Notes: a model not told the origin generated them from the sequence alone. Shown: positions 16,929 to 26,354, counted from the first letter of the stretch. The stretch: 60,509 nucleotides of DNA from JANOAR01 sp031411235 (GCA_031411235.1 JANOAR010000051.1:1-60509), one strand, 5' to 3'. A program made the numbers and translations.

Positions 16929-18881
16929 TTACAACAATGGAGCATCCATGTGATCGGATTCGATTGATACCTCCACACTGTCGGAAGGAAAATCCCTGCC
17001 GTCAGGCAGCGTTAAGCGGGAAAACAATTCTTTAAGCCGCTTCACCTTCTCAGGGTTGTTTGAGTGCGGGCAGAAGTAAAGGTTGGTTCCAGGCACCGGC
17101 AACGAACTGTATGGCGTTCCTTGGGCTTGGTTAAGAAATGCTTCATCAGGATGATCCGATAACGGGTAGCGAATTACTGGCAACTCGGTCAGTTGCTGTT
17201 TCATCGGCTCGCCGAATTCGCGGATGAGTTCGACTACAAGTTTGAGAACTATGTCGGTAGCACGTCCTCCAGATATAGTCTGCACCTTCCGATCCACATC
17301 CAATGCCCCCCAGTCGATCACGATTTTTAGTTTTCCCCCAGGTGTGCGAGGGCCATTCTCATCACTATCCCGTTCTGCATCTGACTGCCCATCGCTTGCG
17401 GAGTTTCGTGAGTCGTCCACAACACCATCGGCAGGGTATTGTGCGGGATTCACGTATATCCGCCGAAGATATTCCTGGAAGTGCGGCGCTAGTCGCTGCA
17501 TTTCGCCACGATTTGCATGACACTCGGGACAAATCAGGACTCCATTTTTGAGCGCCGTGATGCCTCCAATCGTGTGCTCGATGACATGATGGACGTGGGC
17601 TTCACGAAATGGCACCCACCGCCTTGGCCGCTCGCAACCGGGGTTCTGGCACAGCCCACGATCGCGGTTCCAGATGACCTCTCTTTCGAGGGGATCGAAA
17701 CGGCGGTTCGGATCGCGTTGATTGAGCCTGATTTTGGAATACACCTCGGCGAGTAGGAAGGAGTGCCTGATCCGGATTACATCCGCAGTGTCCGAACCTG
17801 ACCCTGACAATAATCTGCCGAATCGCTCATAGTGAGGAAGTGACTCATGATTTTGTCGGTAGTGAAGCCTGGCACTTGCCACTTCTTGTTTGAACGAAAC
17901 TAATGCGCTTACTACGTCCTCGCGCCAAATCGGCACATAGTTTCCCTCGTGCAGTGAGTCCACGAGCAGAGCGAGATGAAACGCCATTTGAAACGACATG
18001 GGCGTTCCCTCCCGTAGGCTCTCAAATCCTGGTAGCTGAGCAACGAGGTCAAGCAGATGAACAACACGTCGCGCGCCTGGATCACCTTCTCCCAGATCGA
18101 GGTTTTCCATGTAGAACTCGTTAATCGTCTTGCCCTTGAGATCAATGAAGTCCACCTCCGACCGTTCGCGAACCATGATTGTCATTGCCAATCCGGCGAA
18201 GAACTTGCGGACCTCAGCAAGTCCATCCACATAGTGGTCGCCGTCATCTACGGAGAGAACGCGAGAGCGAGGGAAGAGATTGAAGAAGCGTTTTGGACTG
18301 GAGAGCGGATGACCTGGTTTGCCAGCGTGTCGAATAACAAAGTTGGAAAAGTCGCCGGGCCAAGCGTCTCGCTTTTCCTGTGCGGTCAACGGAGTTCCCG
18401 CTTGCAAGCGGATAAACAGGTCGCGCACCTCATTACGGTGCTCCGCAGTCATTTGGACAACAAGCAGTTCCCGATCGAGCAAACGATCCCTGTCATCGAG
18501 TGTGAGTTCTTCAAATTTCTTTCCAGTCCATGATGGCAGCTCTGCTGGCCCAACAGGAAGAACCGTTCCCGGTTTGGCTTTCTTCGGGTTCGGCAGGGAA
18601 AATTCGTTTTGCCGATAAGCCACGATGGCGGCGAGCCGTTGCTGTCCATCGACGAGCCAAGCTGTCTTTTCGACCTCGCCTGTGTAGTTGTTCTTTCTCT
18701 CCTCCAGGTGTACGTAGAAAAGAGGAATCTGGTAGCCACGCAGGAGGGAGTCGATGAGTCCCTGTTTCTGCGGCAAACTCCATTTCGTGCCTCTCTGGTA
18801 TTCAGAGTTGACGCGTAACTCGCGCCCCAAATAGGCATCAGCCAGATTTTGCAGCAAGCGGGTCTTCAGTTCAGATTTCAT
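16929..18881 (-). CDS. DUF262 and HNH restriction-like protein (GmrSD-type)
   Basis: The 650-residue protein starts with a DUF262 (GmrS/ParB-like) domain that carries YQRGTKWS and the DGQQRL motif near residue 77. It then has a helical middle and an HNH/McrA-type zinc nuclease (about 420-470) seen as CQNPGCERP, HVHHVIEHTIGG and CPECHANRG. GmrSD-like proteins use NTP hydrolysis by DUF262 and cut modified DNA with the nuclease, so a type IV anti-phage role is likely. A further C-terminal region (about 500-650, KLKIVIDWGALDVDRKVQT) is not typical and may be a sensor. The start overlaps a small upstream frame at 18871. Confidence 0.85.
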   Translation of the reverse strand: MKSELKTRLLQNLADAYLGRELRVNSEYQRGTKWSLPQKQGLIDSLLRGYQIPLFYVHLEERKNNYTGEVEKTAWLVDGQQRLAAIVAYRQNEFSLPNPKKAKPGTVLPVGPAELPSWTGKKFEELTLDDRDRLLDRELLVVQMTAEHRNEVRDLFIRLQAGTPLTAQEKRDAWPGDFSNFVIRHAGKPGHPLSSPKRFFNLFPRSRVLSVDDGDHYVDGLAEVRKFFAGLAMTIMVRERSEVDFIDLKGKTINEFYMENLDLGEGDPGARRVVHLLDLVAQLPGFESLREGTPMSFQMAFHLALLVDSLHEGNYVPIWREDVVSALVSFKQEVASARLHYRQNHESLPHYERFGRLLSGSGSDTADVIRIRHSFLLAEVYSKIRLNQRDPNRRFDPLEREVIWNRDRGLCQNPGCERPRRWVPFREAHVHHVIEHTIGGITALKNGVLICPECHANRGEMQRLAPHFQEYLRRIYVNPAQYPADGVVDDSRNSASDGQSDAERDSDENGPRTPGGKLKIVIDWGALDVDRKVQTISGGRATDIVLKLVVELIREFGEPMKQQLTELPVIRYPLSDHPDEAFLNQAQGTPYSSLPVPGTNLYFCPHSNNPEKVKRLKELFSRLTLPDGRDFPSDSVEVSIESDHMDAPLL

Positions 18882-19026
18882 TGTGATCGTAGGCTTGAGG
18901 CAGTCGGTGAACGGCGCTCATTTTTTCTAGTGCAGCGAGCAAGGCGACAAATGCTTCTGGCGGAACGCCAGCATTCCAGCAGATGCTGGCCCTTGGCAAC
19001 TTGGCTTTTCTTCTCATCGTCCTCAT
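18871..19026 (-). CDS. Small ORF upstream of and overlapping the DUF262 gene
   Basis: The 51-codon frame (MRTMRRKAKLPRASICWNAG, then VPPEAFVALLAALEKMSAVH) ends 11 bases inside the DUF262 start, the overlap typical of coupled genes. The middle has an amphipathic helix pattern. I know no family; a small partner of the DUF262 nuclease is possible. A competing frame on the same strand has poorer composition. Confidence 0.4.
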   Translation of the reverse strand: MRTMRRKAKLPRASICWNAGVPPEAFVALLAALEKMSAVHRLPQAYDHNEI

Positions 19027-19069
19027 GCATGGTTTTCGCCGTCTGCTGCCACCTTATTGATCCATCCTC

Positions 19070-19393
19070 GTGAGCGCCAAAGTCTCCCTGTCCAAATCAT
19101 TGGCCAAGGTCGTCGCCAAACGACCTGCCTCAGTCGCCCTCGGGCTGTCCAAGCCGTTTCTCTTGAAACCATACGCTCAGCATGGCAGCATCCTTAGCAT
19201 GAGCACGAAAGTCTTGGAACAGTCCGTCACTGACTTGCAACGCCGCGTCGTTGAGATCGAAAACAAACTGAGCGCCCAACCTCGCGAGGGGTGGCAGAAG
19301 GTCGTGGGTGCCGCGAAAAACGACACCCACTTCGCGGAGGCCATGCGGCTGGGTGCAGAGTGGCGGAAGCAGGCGAACAAGGAGGACTGGTGA
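19070..19393 (+). CDS. Putative antitoxin (partner of the PIN toxin)
   Basis: This small protein precedes a PIN-domain toxin on the same strand and ends at a stop overlapping the toxin's possible GTG start, as in coupled toxin-antitoxin pairs. A coiled-coil-like helix (VTDLQRRVVEIENKLSAQ) and a charged C-terminal tail (MRLGAEWRKQANKEDW) suit an antitoxin that wraps its toxin. The start is uncertain: GTG at 19070 gives 107 residues, while ATG at 19199 gives 64. Family not recognised. Confidence 0.6.
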   Translation: MSAKVSLSKSLAKVVAKRPASVALGLSKPFLLKPYAQHGSILSMSTKVLEQSVTDLQRRVVEIENKLSAQPREGWQKVVGAAKNDTHFAEAMRLGAEWRKQANKEDW

Positions 19394-19398
19394 GTCCG

Positions 19399-19824
19399 AT
19401 GTTCGTCGTGCTCGATACCAATCATTTTGCCGAGCTGGTGCATGACACAGTCCTCGGAGAGCGACTGAAGCAACGGTTCGTCGAGCGTAGCGCCCAGGTT
19501 TTCACCACCATCATCACGGCACAGGAGGTGACTGAGGGCTGGTGCGCTTTCATACGCAAACAGAAAGCCGGGAGCGCGAAGCAGATTCACGGCTACCAGC
19601 AATTTCAGCACAGCCTTGAACTCTTGATGGAGTTCACCGTTCTCGCCTTCGACGAACAGGCGGCGGGCATTTTCCTGAATCTGCGCCGGGACTTCCCACA
19701 AGCCGGAACCCAAGACCTAAAAATCGCGGCGGTCTGCCTCGCGCACGATGCGACCGTGTTGACGCGCAATCTGTCGGATTTCAACAAGGTGCCTGAATTG
19801 CGCGTCGAGAACTGGCTGGATTGA
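19399..19824 (+). CDS. VapC-like PIN-domain toxin
   Basis: The 141-residue protein is a PIN-domain ribonuclease. It starts MFVVLDTNHFAELV with the first catalytic Asp in DTN. A further acidic residue is in TAQEV and the last in TQDLKIAAVCLAHDATVLTRN. Such toxins cleave tRNA or rRNA when the antitoxin is lost. The start could be GTG at 19390, overlapping the antitoxin stop, or ATG at 19399. The sequence ends LSDFNKVPELRVENWLD, typical of this group. Confidence 0.85.
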   Translation: MFVVLDTNHFAELVHDTVLGERLKQRFVERSAQVFTTIITAQEVTEGWCAFIRKQKAGSAKQIHGYQQFQHSLELLMEFTVLAFDEQAAGIFLNLRRDFPQAGTQDLKIAAVCLAHDATVLTRNLSDFNKVPELRVENWLD

Positions 19825-19888
19825 TTTTGGGGAAATGCGCACTGCCAGTCATTGATTTTCAACTCACCAACCCATACCCCACTCCACC

Positions 19889-19960
19889 ATGTTCGGCATA
19901 CGCTTCATCAAGATCGCTCCACCATGCACGTCATTCAATACAGCGGCGAAGGCTCTGTGT
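19889..19960 (+). pseudogene. SPFH/band-7 N-terminal fragment, frameshifted
   Basis: The stretch starts MFGIRFIKIAPP, like the N-terminus of SPFH (flotillin-like) proteins (MFGIRFIKVPP...). It continues only after a one-base frameshift as TMHVIQYSGEG and then stops. The remaining ~250 residues of the family are gone. It lies between the toxin gene and the convergent peptidase gene. Confidence 0.5.
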
Positions 19961-20070
19961 AGAGAGGCAAGCCGCTAACTGGCTGTGTTGCTGCGCGATG
20001 ACATTGACCTCAAATCAGTCGTTTAATCACACGATAAACTTGGGAAACAGAAGCACAGCTTTGTTTGTCG

Positions 20071-22575
20071 CTACTTCAAATGCCGCCATAGAAAATCTGC
20101 ACGCAAGCGCGAGCCATAGGATGTCTCTGCTGAGCCATGTCCTGTGCCGATGATGGGCATGAATTCAAATTTTTTACCTGCGCGTTGCAGGGCACCTACC
20201 ACTTGCATTGTTGTCGCGGGATCAACGTTGGTGTCCATCTCGCCGACGAGAAGCAGTAGATTGCCTTTTAGCATGGGGGCATCTTCGACGTTGGAGTTAC
20301 GGGTGTAACTTTCATCCACGGGCCAGCCGAGCCACTGCTCGTTCCACCAGATTTTGTCCATTCGATTGTCATGGCAGCCGCAGTCAGCGACGGCCACTTT
20401 GTAAAAAGTGTTGTAGCTCAGTAGCGCCCGCATCGCACTTTGACCACCTGCACTGCCGCCACAAATGGCCACTCGATTCAAGTCCATCCAAGGGCGTGTT
20501 TGGGCCGCTGATTTGATCCAAGCGATACGATCGGCGAAGCCTGCGTCGGCGAGGTTTTTCCAGCAAACATCGTGGAAGACTTTGCCACGATGATTGGTGC
20601 CCATGCCGTCGGCTTTTACGACGATGAAGCCTAGTTCGGCCATCTCGTGCAACCTGCTGAGCAAGCCAAACTCCTTTGGCACGAAGGCGCTGTGTGGCCC
20701 GGCATAAACATCTTCCACAACGGGGTATTTTTTCTTTGGGTCGAGGTTTGAAGGCACGATCACGATGCCATGAATGTCTGTTTGCCCGTCGCGTCCCTTT
20801 GCTACCAATCGCTGGGGCATAGACCACCCTGTTCTTATCAGAGCCTCGGCATCGCTGTGCTCCAGATCGCAGACGTGATGCCCATCGCTGCTGCTACGCA
20901 ATTCAGTCACTGGTGGCGCATCGATGCGCGACCAGGTGTCGATGAACGTGGAGTGATCGGGTGAGAAGGCCACGCTATGTGTGCCATCGCCTTCGGTGAG
21001 TTGTAGAAAGCCACTGCCATCGAAATTCACACGGCAGAGATGCAAATGATAGGGGTCTTCACCAGCACGCAGACCAGCGGCTTTGAACCATACCTGCCGC
21101 TTTGTTTCATCGACTTCGACGACCTCGCGCACCACCCACTTGCCTCGCGTGATTGGGTTTTTCGGTTGGCCTGTCTTTATATCGTAGAGCCATAAGTGCG
21201 CCCAGCCATCGCGCTCGCTTGTCCAGATGATTTCATGCGTCGCATCGAGCCAATGGCGGCCTGTCTTCGTGGTGTAGTCGATGAAGGTCTTGCTGCTCTC
21301 CTCGACCACGCAGCGTGTTGCCCCTATGGCTGCGTCGATGGCGATGATGCGATAGAGTTGGTGGCCACGTTGATTGTAGTTCACGTAGCATTCGTTGCTT
21401 TTAGGTGCCCAACGTAGCTCTAGTTTCCCATCGGGAGCGAAGGCTTGGGGCATGAGCTTATCATCCACGACGATGGCTTTTCTCTCCGCCACACGCACCA
21501 GCGCCAGCCGAGGCTGGGGTAGCTCATCGCCTGCTTTGTAGTAGTTCAGGGTGTGGACGTTGGGCTGCAAGTGATCTTTGGGCGAAGACTCAATGTATGT
21601 AATATCATGCCGCGCTGCGAGGCGTACTCGATGGGCGATAAAGGACGCTGAGTCATTCGCCCACGCCAGTATTGGCGAGTAGGTATCCTCGGCGCGGCCA
21701 TCGGTTGTCAGCGGTAACGTCTTCCCATTCTGCACGAGGTACAGGTTATGATTGTGCAACACCACACGGTTCTTGCCATCGGGCGACAGTGAGCCTTGCG
21801 AGGTCTTGGGCTTGTCTTCGCTTTCTTTGATGAACGTCATGCGCTGGTTGATCACTGCCTCTAGGCCATCTGCCACCGCTTCGTACTGGGCCACTGGCTC
21901 AGCCGTTTTCCCCATCAAGACAAAGACGTGCCCGACGAAGGTATGCTGCTGCATCGTCGCCCCTGGTGCCAGCGTGCCATAACCCACAGGCTGGCCCTTG
22001 CGTGGTACCCAGAACAGACGCAGCGGCACTTCTAGCCTGTTGGTGAAGGTGATGCTTGTCTCTTGATTCGAGTCCACCGAGCGCTTCATTTTTTGCGCCA
22101 CAGAGGTATCGACGAGTGCGGCTTGAACTTTGGGCAGCACCAGTTCTGATACCACGCTCTCAGCCAGCACGCAGCGCCACTGCCGCCGAGCATAGCTGAA
22201 AGTGATCGCCTTGCCGCTTTCGACGATGGCTAGGTTTTTCAAGTCTAAGCGCGAGGCTTGAACATTCGCGACGCTCGCAGCGGTAAGCGCGGCAGCCACG
22301 CTCGCATGGTCGAAAGCCCCACGCCGCGTCCCCTTCGCTACATCGACAAAGACATACTCCCAAGCCTCCGCTGCTGTCTGCACGCGATAGATCATCTGCT
22401 GGTTATCCGCTGACCACACAGGTGCGATCGTCGTGCGGTAGAGCGTGTTTTTTGTCCGCTCTTTCAGAGTCAGCGCGCGGTCATACTCGGCGTCGAAGTT
22501 ACCTGGAGCCGTTTCTCCGAGGCTGGCGCTGAGCGAACAAAGACAGGCTATGAAAGGTATCGCTCGGTGTATCAT
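20071..22575 (-). CDS. S9 family prolyl oligopeptidase (DPP IV-like)
   Basis: The ~834-residue exported serine peptidase removes dipeptides or cuts after proline in peptides. A signal peptide (MIHRAIPFIACLCSLSASLG) precedes an N-terminal beta-propeller of the DPP IV type. The C-terminal alpha/beta hydrolase has the nucleophile elbow CGGSAGGQS, the Asp in LLLVGEMDTNVDP and the His in IGTGHGSAE, a full triad in the family order. I start at the second Met because the signal peptide begins there. The gene stands alone, convergent to the upstream toxin-antitoxin pair. Confidence 0.9.
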   Translation of the reverse strand: MIHRAIPFIACLCSLSASLGETAPGNFDAEYDRALTLKERTKNTLYRTTIAPVWSADNQQMIYRVQTAAEAWEYVFVDVAKGTRRGAFDHASVAAALTAASVANVQASRLDLKNLAIVESGKAITFSYARRQWRCVLAESVVSELVLPKVQAALVDTSVAQKMKRSVDSNQETSITFTNRLEVPLRLFWVPRKGQPVGYGTLAPGATMQQHTFVGHVFVLMGKTAEPVAQYEAVADGLEAVINQRMTFIKESEDKPKTSQGSLSPDGKNRVVLHNHNLYLVQNGKTLPLTTDGRAEDTYSPILAWANDSASFIAHRVRLAARHDITYIESSPKDHLQPNVHTLNYYKAGDELPQPRLALVRVAERKAIVVDDKLMPQAFAPDGKLELRWAPKSNECYVNYNQRGHQLYRIIAIDAAIGATRCVVEESSKTFIDYTTKTGRHWLDATHEIIWTSERDGWAHLWLYDIKTGQPKNPITRGKWVVREVVEVDETKRQVWFKAAGLRAGEDPYHLHLCRVNFDGSGFLQLTEGDGTHSVAFSPDHSTFIDTWSRIDAPPVTELRSSSDGHHVCDLEHSDAEALIRTGWSMPQRLVAKGRDGQTDIHGIVIVPSNLDPKKKYPVVEDVYAGPHSAFVPKEFGLLSRLHEMAELGFIVVKADGMGTNHRGKVFHDVCWKNLADAGFADRIAWIKSAAQTRPWMDLNRVAICGGSAGGQSAMRALLSYNTFYKVAVADCGCHDNRMDKIWWNEQWLGWPVDESYTRNSNVEDAPMLKGNLLLLVGEMDTNVDPATTMQVVGALQRAGKKFEFMPIIGTGHGSAETSYGSRLRADFLWRHLK

Positions 22576-22742
22576 GGGGGTCATGCAGGGTAGCCAGCTA
22601 CGAACCTAATTGCGAGCATCGCGCAACGAAGTCTAATGCTTGCGATTGCATCCACCAAGCCCTCTGCCATGCTGGCACGACTCGTCTCGCCAGACTCGCT
22701 TGGAGCCATCGCGCTCCCTTTCCCTATACCCACCTGCTCCAC

Positions 22743-23444
22743 ATGCTTCTAGAACTCACTCAACTGCTCCAAGTCCAAGAGCGCGACCAGCGCATGACCA
22801 AGCTCAAGCGCGATCTCCGAGACATCCCCACTCTGCAAGCACGGGCCAAAGACCAACTCGCGGGCGATCAGGCTGCCTGTGACGCCGCGCTCGCCGCGAT
22901 GCGCGATGTGGAGATCAAAATTAAAACCATTGAGCTCGATGCCCAGACCCGGCGCACCAGCATCATCAGGCTCAAGGAACAGCAGTTCAACACGCGCAAG
23001 AACGATGAGTTCCAAGCCCTCGCCAACGAGGCCGTTCGTTATGAAAAGGAAGTGAGCGCTATCGAAGACAAGCAGCTCGACATGATGGAAAAACTTGAAA
23101 CAGCCAAGGCTGTGCTCAAGGACGCCCAGGCCAAACTAGCCACCACCCAGGGCCATGTGAATGATGAACTCGTCGCCCTCGAAGAGCGCGGAGCCAACAT
23201 CAACACCCGTATCGCCGAGCTGAAAAACGAGCGTGCCGAGCTGCTCGTTCCTATCGCCGAGGAGACCATGGAAATCTATGACCGCCTGATGAAAGGCAAG
23301 AACAACGCCGCCATAGTCGTCGCCGAAAACGGCACCTGCGGCGGCTGCCACATGAAGCTCGTCACCCACACCCTGCACAGCTTGAAGGCCAACCAAGGCT
23401 TCACCTACTGCGAGCAATGTGGGCGTATCCTTTATTTTGCGTGA
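22743..23444 (+). CDS. Coiled-coil protein with C-terminal zinc ribbon (C4-type)
   Basis: The 233-residue protein is a long charged coiled coil (about 20-190) followed by a zinc ribbon with CGGCHMK and CEQCGRIL, the architecture of the widespread C4-type zinc-ribbon family (zf-RING_7/DUF164). Its molecular role is not established; family members are suspected to touch nucleic acid or to aid cell-envelope functions. It is the first of two plus-strand genes, with an inverted repeat element between them. Confidence 0.85.
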   Translation: MLLELTQLLQVQERDQRMTKLKRDLRDIPTLQARAKDQLAGDQAACDAALAAMRDVEIKIKTIELDAQTRRTSIIRLKEQQFNTRKNDEFQALANEAVRYEKEVSAIEDKQLDMMEKLETAKAVLKDAQAKLATTQGHVNDELVALEERGANINTRIAELKNERAELLVPIAEETMEIYDRLMKGKNNAAIVVAENGTCGGCHMKLVTHTLHSLKANQGFTYCEQCGRILYFA

Positions 23445-23455
23445 GGTCGGATGGG

Positions 23456-23591
23456 GAAGGGTTGATGGTGGGTAGTTGATGGTCTGAAACTGAACTCCTT
23501 GGATAAGTTGGAAGTGTAACTCGACTACTGCTCTCGAAGCTGATGGATTTTCAGGCTATCAACCATCAACTAACCCACCATCAACCCGCCC
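23456..23591. repeat. Inverted element of GTTGATGG/CCATCAAC repeats (copy 1)
   Basis: The left arm is GGGTTGATGGTGGGTAGTTG with ATGGTCTGAA after it. The right arm mirrors it: TTCAGGCTATCAACCATCAA followed by CTAACCCACCATCAACCC. They can pair over about 32 bases around a unique centre. Similar arms at 24233 and 45478 with different centres show a dispersed family. No open frame is inside. Confidence 0.75.
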
Positions 23592-23604
23592 CCCCTCCGC
23601 TGCC

Positions 23605-24234
23605 ATGACCCGCTCCTGCCTCGCCCTGTTCTTGATGTTCACCCAGCCGCTCCTCGCCGAAGAAGCTGCCACTCCACAGCAGCTCTTCAAGCAAGGTGTC
23701 GAGAGCTTCATGGAGGCTAAAATCGCCGACTCCGTAGCAGCGTTTGATAAGCTTATCGTGCTCGTCCCCGAGCAGAAACCCCAGCTCTGGCAGCGTGGTC
23801 TTTCTCTCTACTACGCCGATAAGTTTGCCGATGGACGCGAGCAGTTCGAGACGCATCAAACCGTGAATACCGCCGATGTGGAAAACGCCGCGTGGCACTT
23901 CCTCTGCGTTGCTCGGCTTGAAGGCGTCGAGGGCGCAAGAAAACACTTCATCCCCATCGAAGGCGACAGCCGCATCCCTATGCGCGAGGTGCATCAACTC
24001 TTCGCCGGGAAGGGCAGTGAAGAAGCCGTGCTGAAAGCCGCCGAAGCAGGCGATGAGGACGCCGAAAAGAAGAACCAACGCTGCTATGCCCACCTCTACC
24101 TCGGTCTCTACTACGAAGCCCTCGGCGACATGGCCAAAGCCAAGGATCACATGAAAAAAGCCGCCACCGACTACGCCATGCCCCACTACATGGGAGCCGT
24201 CGCACGCGTGCATCTAAAGGTGCGCGGCTGGTAA
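23605..24234 (+). CDS. Secreted TPR-like protein
   Basis: The 209-residue protein has a signal peptide (CLALFLMFTQPLLAEEA) and about three tetratricopeptide-like repeats: LFKQGVESFMEAKIADSVAA, LWQRGLSLYYADKFADGREQ, then a degenerate one and AHLYLGLYYEALGDMAKAKD near the end. Such proteins act as periplasmic scaffolds. The spacing from 23444 holds the inverted repeat element, so it may be transcribed separately from the zinc-ribbon gene. No partner is evident. Confidence 0.8.
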   Translation: MTRSCLALFLMFTQPLLAEEAATPQQLFKQGVESFMEAKIADSVAAFDKLIVLVPEQKPQLWQRGLSLYYADKFADGREQFETHQTVNTADVENAAWHFLCVARLEGVEGARKHFIPIEGDSRIPMREVHQLFAGKGSEEAVLKAAEAGDEDAEKKNQRCYAHLYLGLYYEALGDMAKAKDHMKKAATDYAMPHYMGAVARVHLKVRGW

Positions 24235-24357
24235 CTGGTTGATGGCCTGAAGTATAGGGGTAGGGCACGAGGTTCTCCACCATGCGGATGGAAAGCCACG
24301 GCGGTGGCATGGCTTTAGTTTAAGGCTATCAACCCTCAACCCAACCACCCTCAATTT
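24233..24357. repeat. Inverted element of GTTGATGG/CCATCAAC repeats (copy 2)
   Basis: The left arm is GGTTGATGGCCTGAA; the right side has TTTAAGGCTATCAACCCTCA. It lies between two convergent genes and could serve as a bidirectional stop for transcription. See copies at 23456 and 45478. Confidence 0.65.
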
Positions 24358-25164
24358 TCAAAGCACCGCCTTCTTCACCCGGCCAAAACCATCGCCGAGG
24401 AATCGCCTTGCCAGCTCTTCAAACTGTTCGGAGTAGTCCGTCAGATAAATATCCAGCGAGGGCTTTGCTTTCGCTGTGCGCAGCAGCTCTGCGGTTTCCA
24501 GCGCCTTTTGAACATGGGCCGCACAGGTCGAGGCCGAGTCCACGAGTCGCACCTTGTTGCCGACGATGCGGCGCAGTATCGGCATTAGCAATGGGTAGTG
24601 CGTGCAGCCTAGCACCAGAGTGTCGATACCGTGATCCAGCATCGGCTTTAAATACTCGCGTAGCACCGACTTCAAGGCGGCGTGTTCTGTCCAGCCTTCC
24701 TCGATGAAGGGCACCAGCAGCGGCGTCGCCCGAGCCTCGGTGATGACATCGGGCCGCTTCATCGCGATGGCGTGCTGATACACACAACTGCGCACCGTGC
24801 CCGCTGTGCCGATGATGCCCACGCGCTGCACGTCGGCATCTGCCAGCGTCGCCTCCACGCCTGGCTCCACCACGCCGATGATCGGCACGCGGAACGTGTT
24901 CTGAAGATGCGGCAGCGCATGAGCCGTTGCTGTGTTGCACGCTACCACCACCGCCTTCACTGCATGGCCCACCAGAAACTGCGTGTCCTCCGTGGCAAAG
25001 CGCCGGATCGTATCCGGTGACTTCGATCCATAAGGCACGCGAGCGGTGTCACCGAGGTAGATGATGGACTCGTTGGGCAATAGCTCGCGAAGGGCGCGAA
25101 CCACGGTGAGACCACCGACGCCTGAGTCGAAGACACCGAGCGGAGCATTGGAATCAGTCGTCAT
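24358..25164 (-). CDS. murI: Glutamate racemase
   Basis: The 268-residue enzyme turns L-glutamate into D-glutamate for peptidoglycan. Signature blocks are GVFDSGVGGLTVVRALRE, YLGDTARVPYGSKS, VVACNTATAHA with the first catalytic Cys, and LGCTHYPLLMP with the second. I start at the Met of MTTDSNAPLGVF. The upstream extension in the same frame has no homologous content. It is a single-copy housekeeping gene of the expected length, on the same strand as argF. Confidence 0.96.
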   Translation of the reverse strand: MTTDSNAPLGVFDSGVGGLTVVRALRELLPNESIIYLGDTARVPYGSKSPDTIRRFATEDTQFLVGHAVKAVVVACNTATAHALPHLQNTFRVPIIGVVEPGVEATLADADVQRVGIIGTAGTVRSCVYQHAIAMKRPDVITEARATPLLVPFIEEGWTEHAALKSVLREYLKPMLDHGIDTLVLGCTHYPLLMPILRRIVGNKVRLVDSASTCAAHVQKALETAELLRTAKAKPSLDIYLTDYSEQFEELARRFLGDGFGRVKKAVL

Positions 25165-25207
25165 CGGATTGGGCGGAGCGAGGGTTGGGCAAAGGTCATG
25201 GGGGAGG

Positions 25208-25320
25208 AACCACGGATGAACACGGATAGGCACGAATGACGGAAAATGTCATCTGAACAGCCAGTGCGTTTATTGCCCAAAAGCCTTCCCATTGGTGATC
25301 CTTCGTGTTCATCCGTGGTT
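25208..25320. repeat. 17-bp perfect inverted repeat in the argF-murI spacer
   Basis: AACCACGGATGAACACG (25208-25224) and its exact complement (25304-25320) flank 79 bases. The arm is of the accessory 'ACCACGGATGAACACGGAT' type seen in many genomes of this phylum (recollection, not searched). It may be a transcription stop for argF or a small mobile relic. Confidence 0.7.
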
Positions 25321-25355
25321 GCCCCAAGTGACCCATCGAGCCACCCACAGCTCTG

Positions 25356-26258
25356 TCACCTTCCGTGTATGAGTTCCACGATGATCGCCTTCTGTGCGTG
25401 CAGCCGATTCTCCGCTTCGTCGAAGATGACAGCGGCGTGCAACTCCATCATCTCATCGGTGATCTCTTTCCCCCGATACGCAGGCAGGCAGTGCATGATG
25501 ATGGCTCCTGAATTGGCGTGTGTCATCAGCGCTTCGTTGATCTGATAAGGCTTCAATATTTCGATGCGCTCGACGCTTTCGGCTTCCTTGCCCATGCTCA
25601 CCCAGACGTCAGTATAGACGACATCGCAGCCTGCCACGGCCTTCGCCGCATCGGCCTCGACGCGCACTGTATTACCTGGCACAGCACTCATGAAACTCTC
25701 GGCTGGCTGGAAGGCCTTGGGCGCACCGATCACCAACTCGAAGCCCAGGCGAGCGCTGGCCCAGATCCATGAGCGAGCCACGTTGCAGTCGCCATCGCCG
25801 AGGAAGCACACGCGCTTATCCCGCCATCCGCCGAGCCGTTCATGCATGGTCTGCAAGTCGGCGATGATCTGGCAGGGATGCTCATCATCCGTCAGCGCAT
25901 TGATCGTCGGCAAGCCGCTGAACTCGGCAAAGTCCACGACATCCTTTTGCGCAAAGGTGCGGATCACCGCGCCATCAACCATGCGACCGAGTACGCGCGC
26001 GGTGTCCTTTACAGGCTCGCCACGCCCGAGCTGCATCTCGCTGCCCGAGAGAAACATGGGTGAGCCGCCCAGTTCGCGAATCCCCACCTCGAAGCTCACC
26101 CGCGTGCGGGTGGATGACTTGTTAAAAATAAGCGCCCAGGTCTGCCCCGCGAGCACCTGGGGCGAGGATTTGCGATGGCGCTTCAGCTCCTCGGCGCGCT
26201 GGACGAGGTGCAGTATTTCTGCGGCGCTGAGCTGCTCGATGGACAAAAAATGCTTCAT
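25356..26258 (-). CDS. argF: Ornithine carbamoyltransferase
   Basis: The 300-residue enzyme joins carbamoyl phosphate and ornithine to make citrulline in arginine synthesis. The carbamoyl-phosphate site is FNKSSTRTRVSFE; ornithine-binding residues lie in DVWVSMGKE and the active-site Cys in MHCLPAYRG. I chose the Met of MKHFLSIEQLSAAE, the usual N-terminus. It follows the permease gene on the minus strand with a gap of about 95 bases. Confidence 0.95.
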   Translation of the reverse strand: MKHFLSIEQLSAAEILHLVQRAEELKRHRKSSPQVLAGQTWALIFNKSSTRTRVSFEVGIRELGGSPMFLSGSEMQLGRGEPVKDTARVLGRMVDGAVIRTFAQKDVVDFAEFSGLPTINALTDDEHPCQIIADLQTMHERLGGWRDKRVCFLGDGDCNVARSWIWASARLGFELVIGAPKAFQPAESFMSAVPGNTVRVEADAAKAVAGCDVVYTDVWVSMGKEAESVERIEILKPYQINEALMTHANSGAIIMHCLPAYRGKEITDEMMELHAAVIFDEAENRLHAQKAIIVELIHGR

Positions 26259-26354
26259 GGAATGGGGGATCTGGGGCAAAGGGGGAATGCGCAGTGTCCG
26301 CAATGCCCTGGGTTTGGCAACTTAATCGTGGGCTTGGCAAGAAACCATCGCGGC

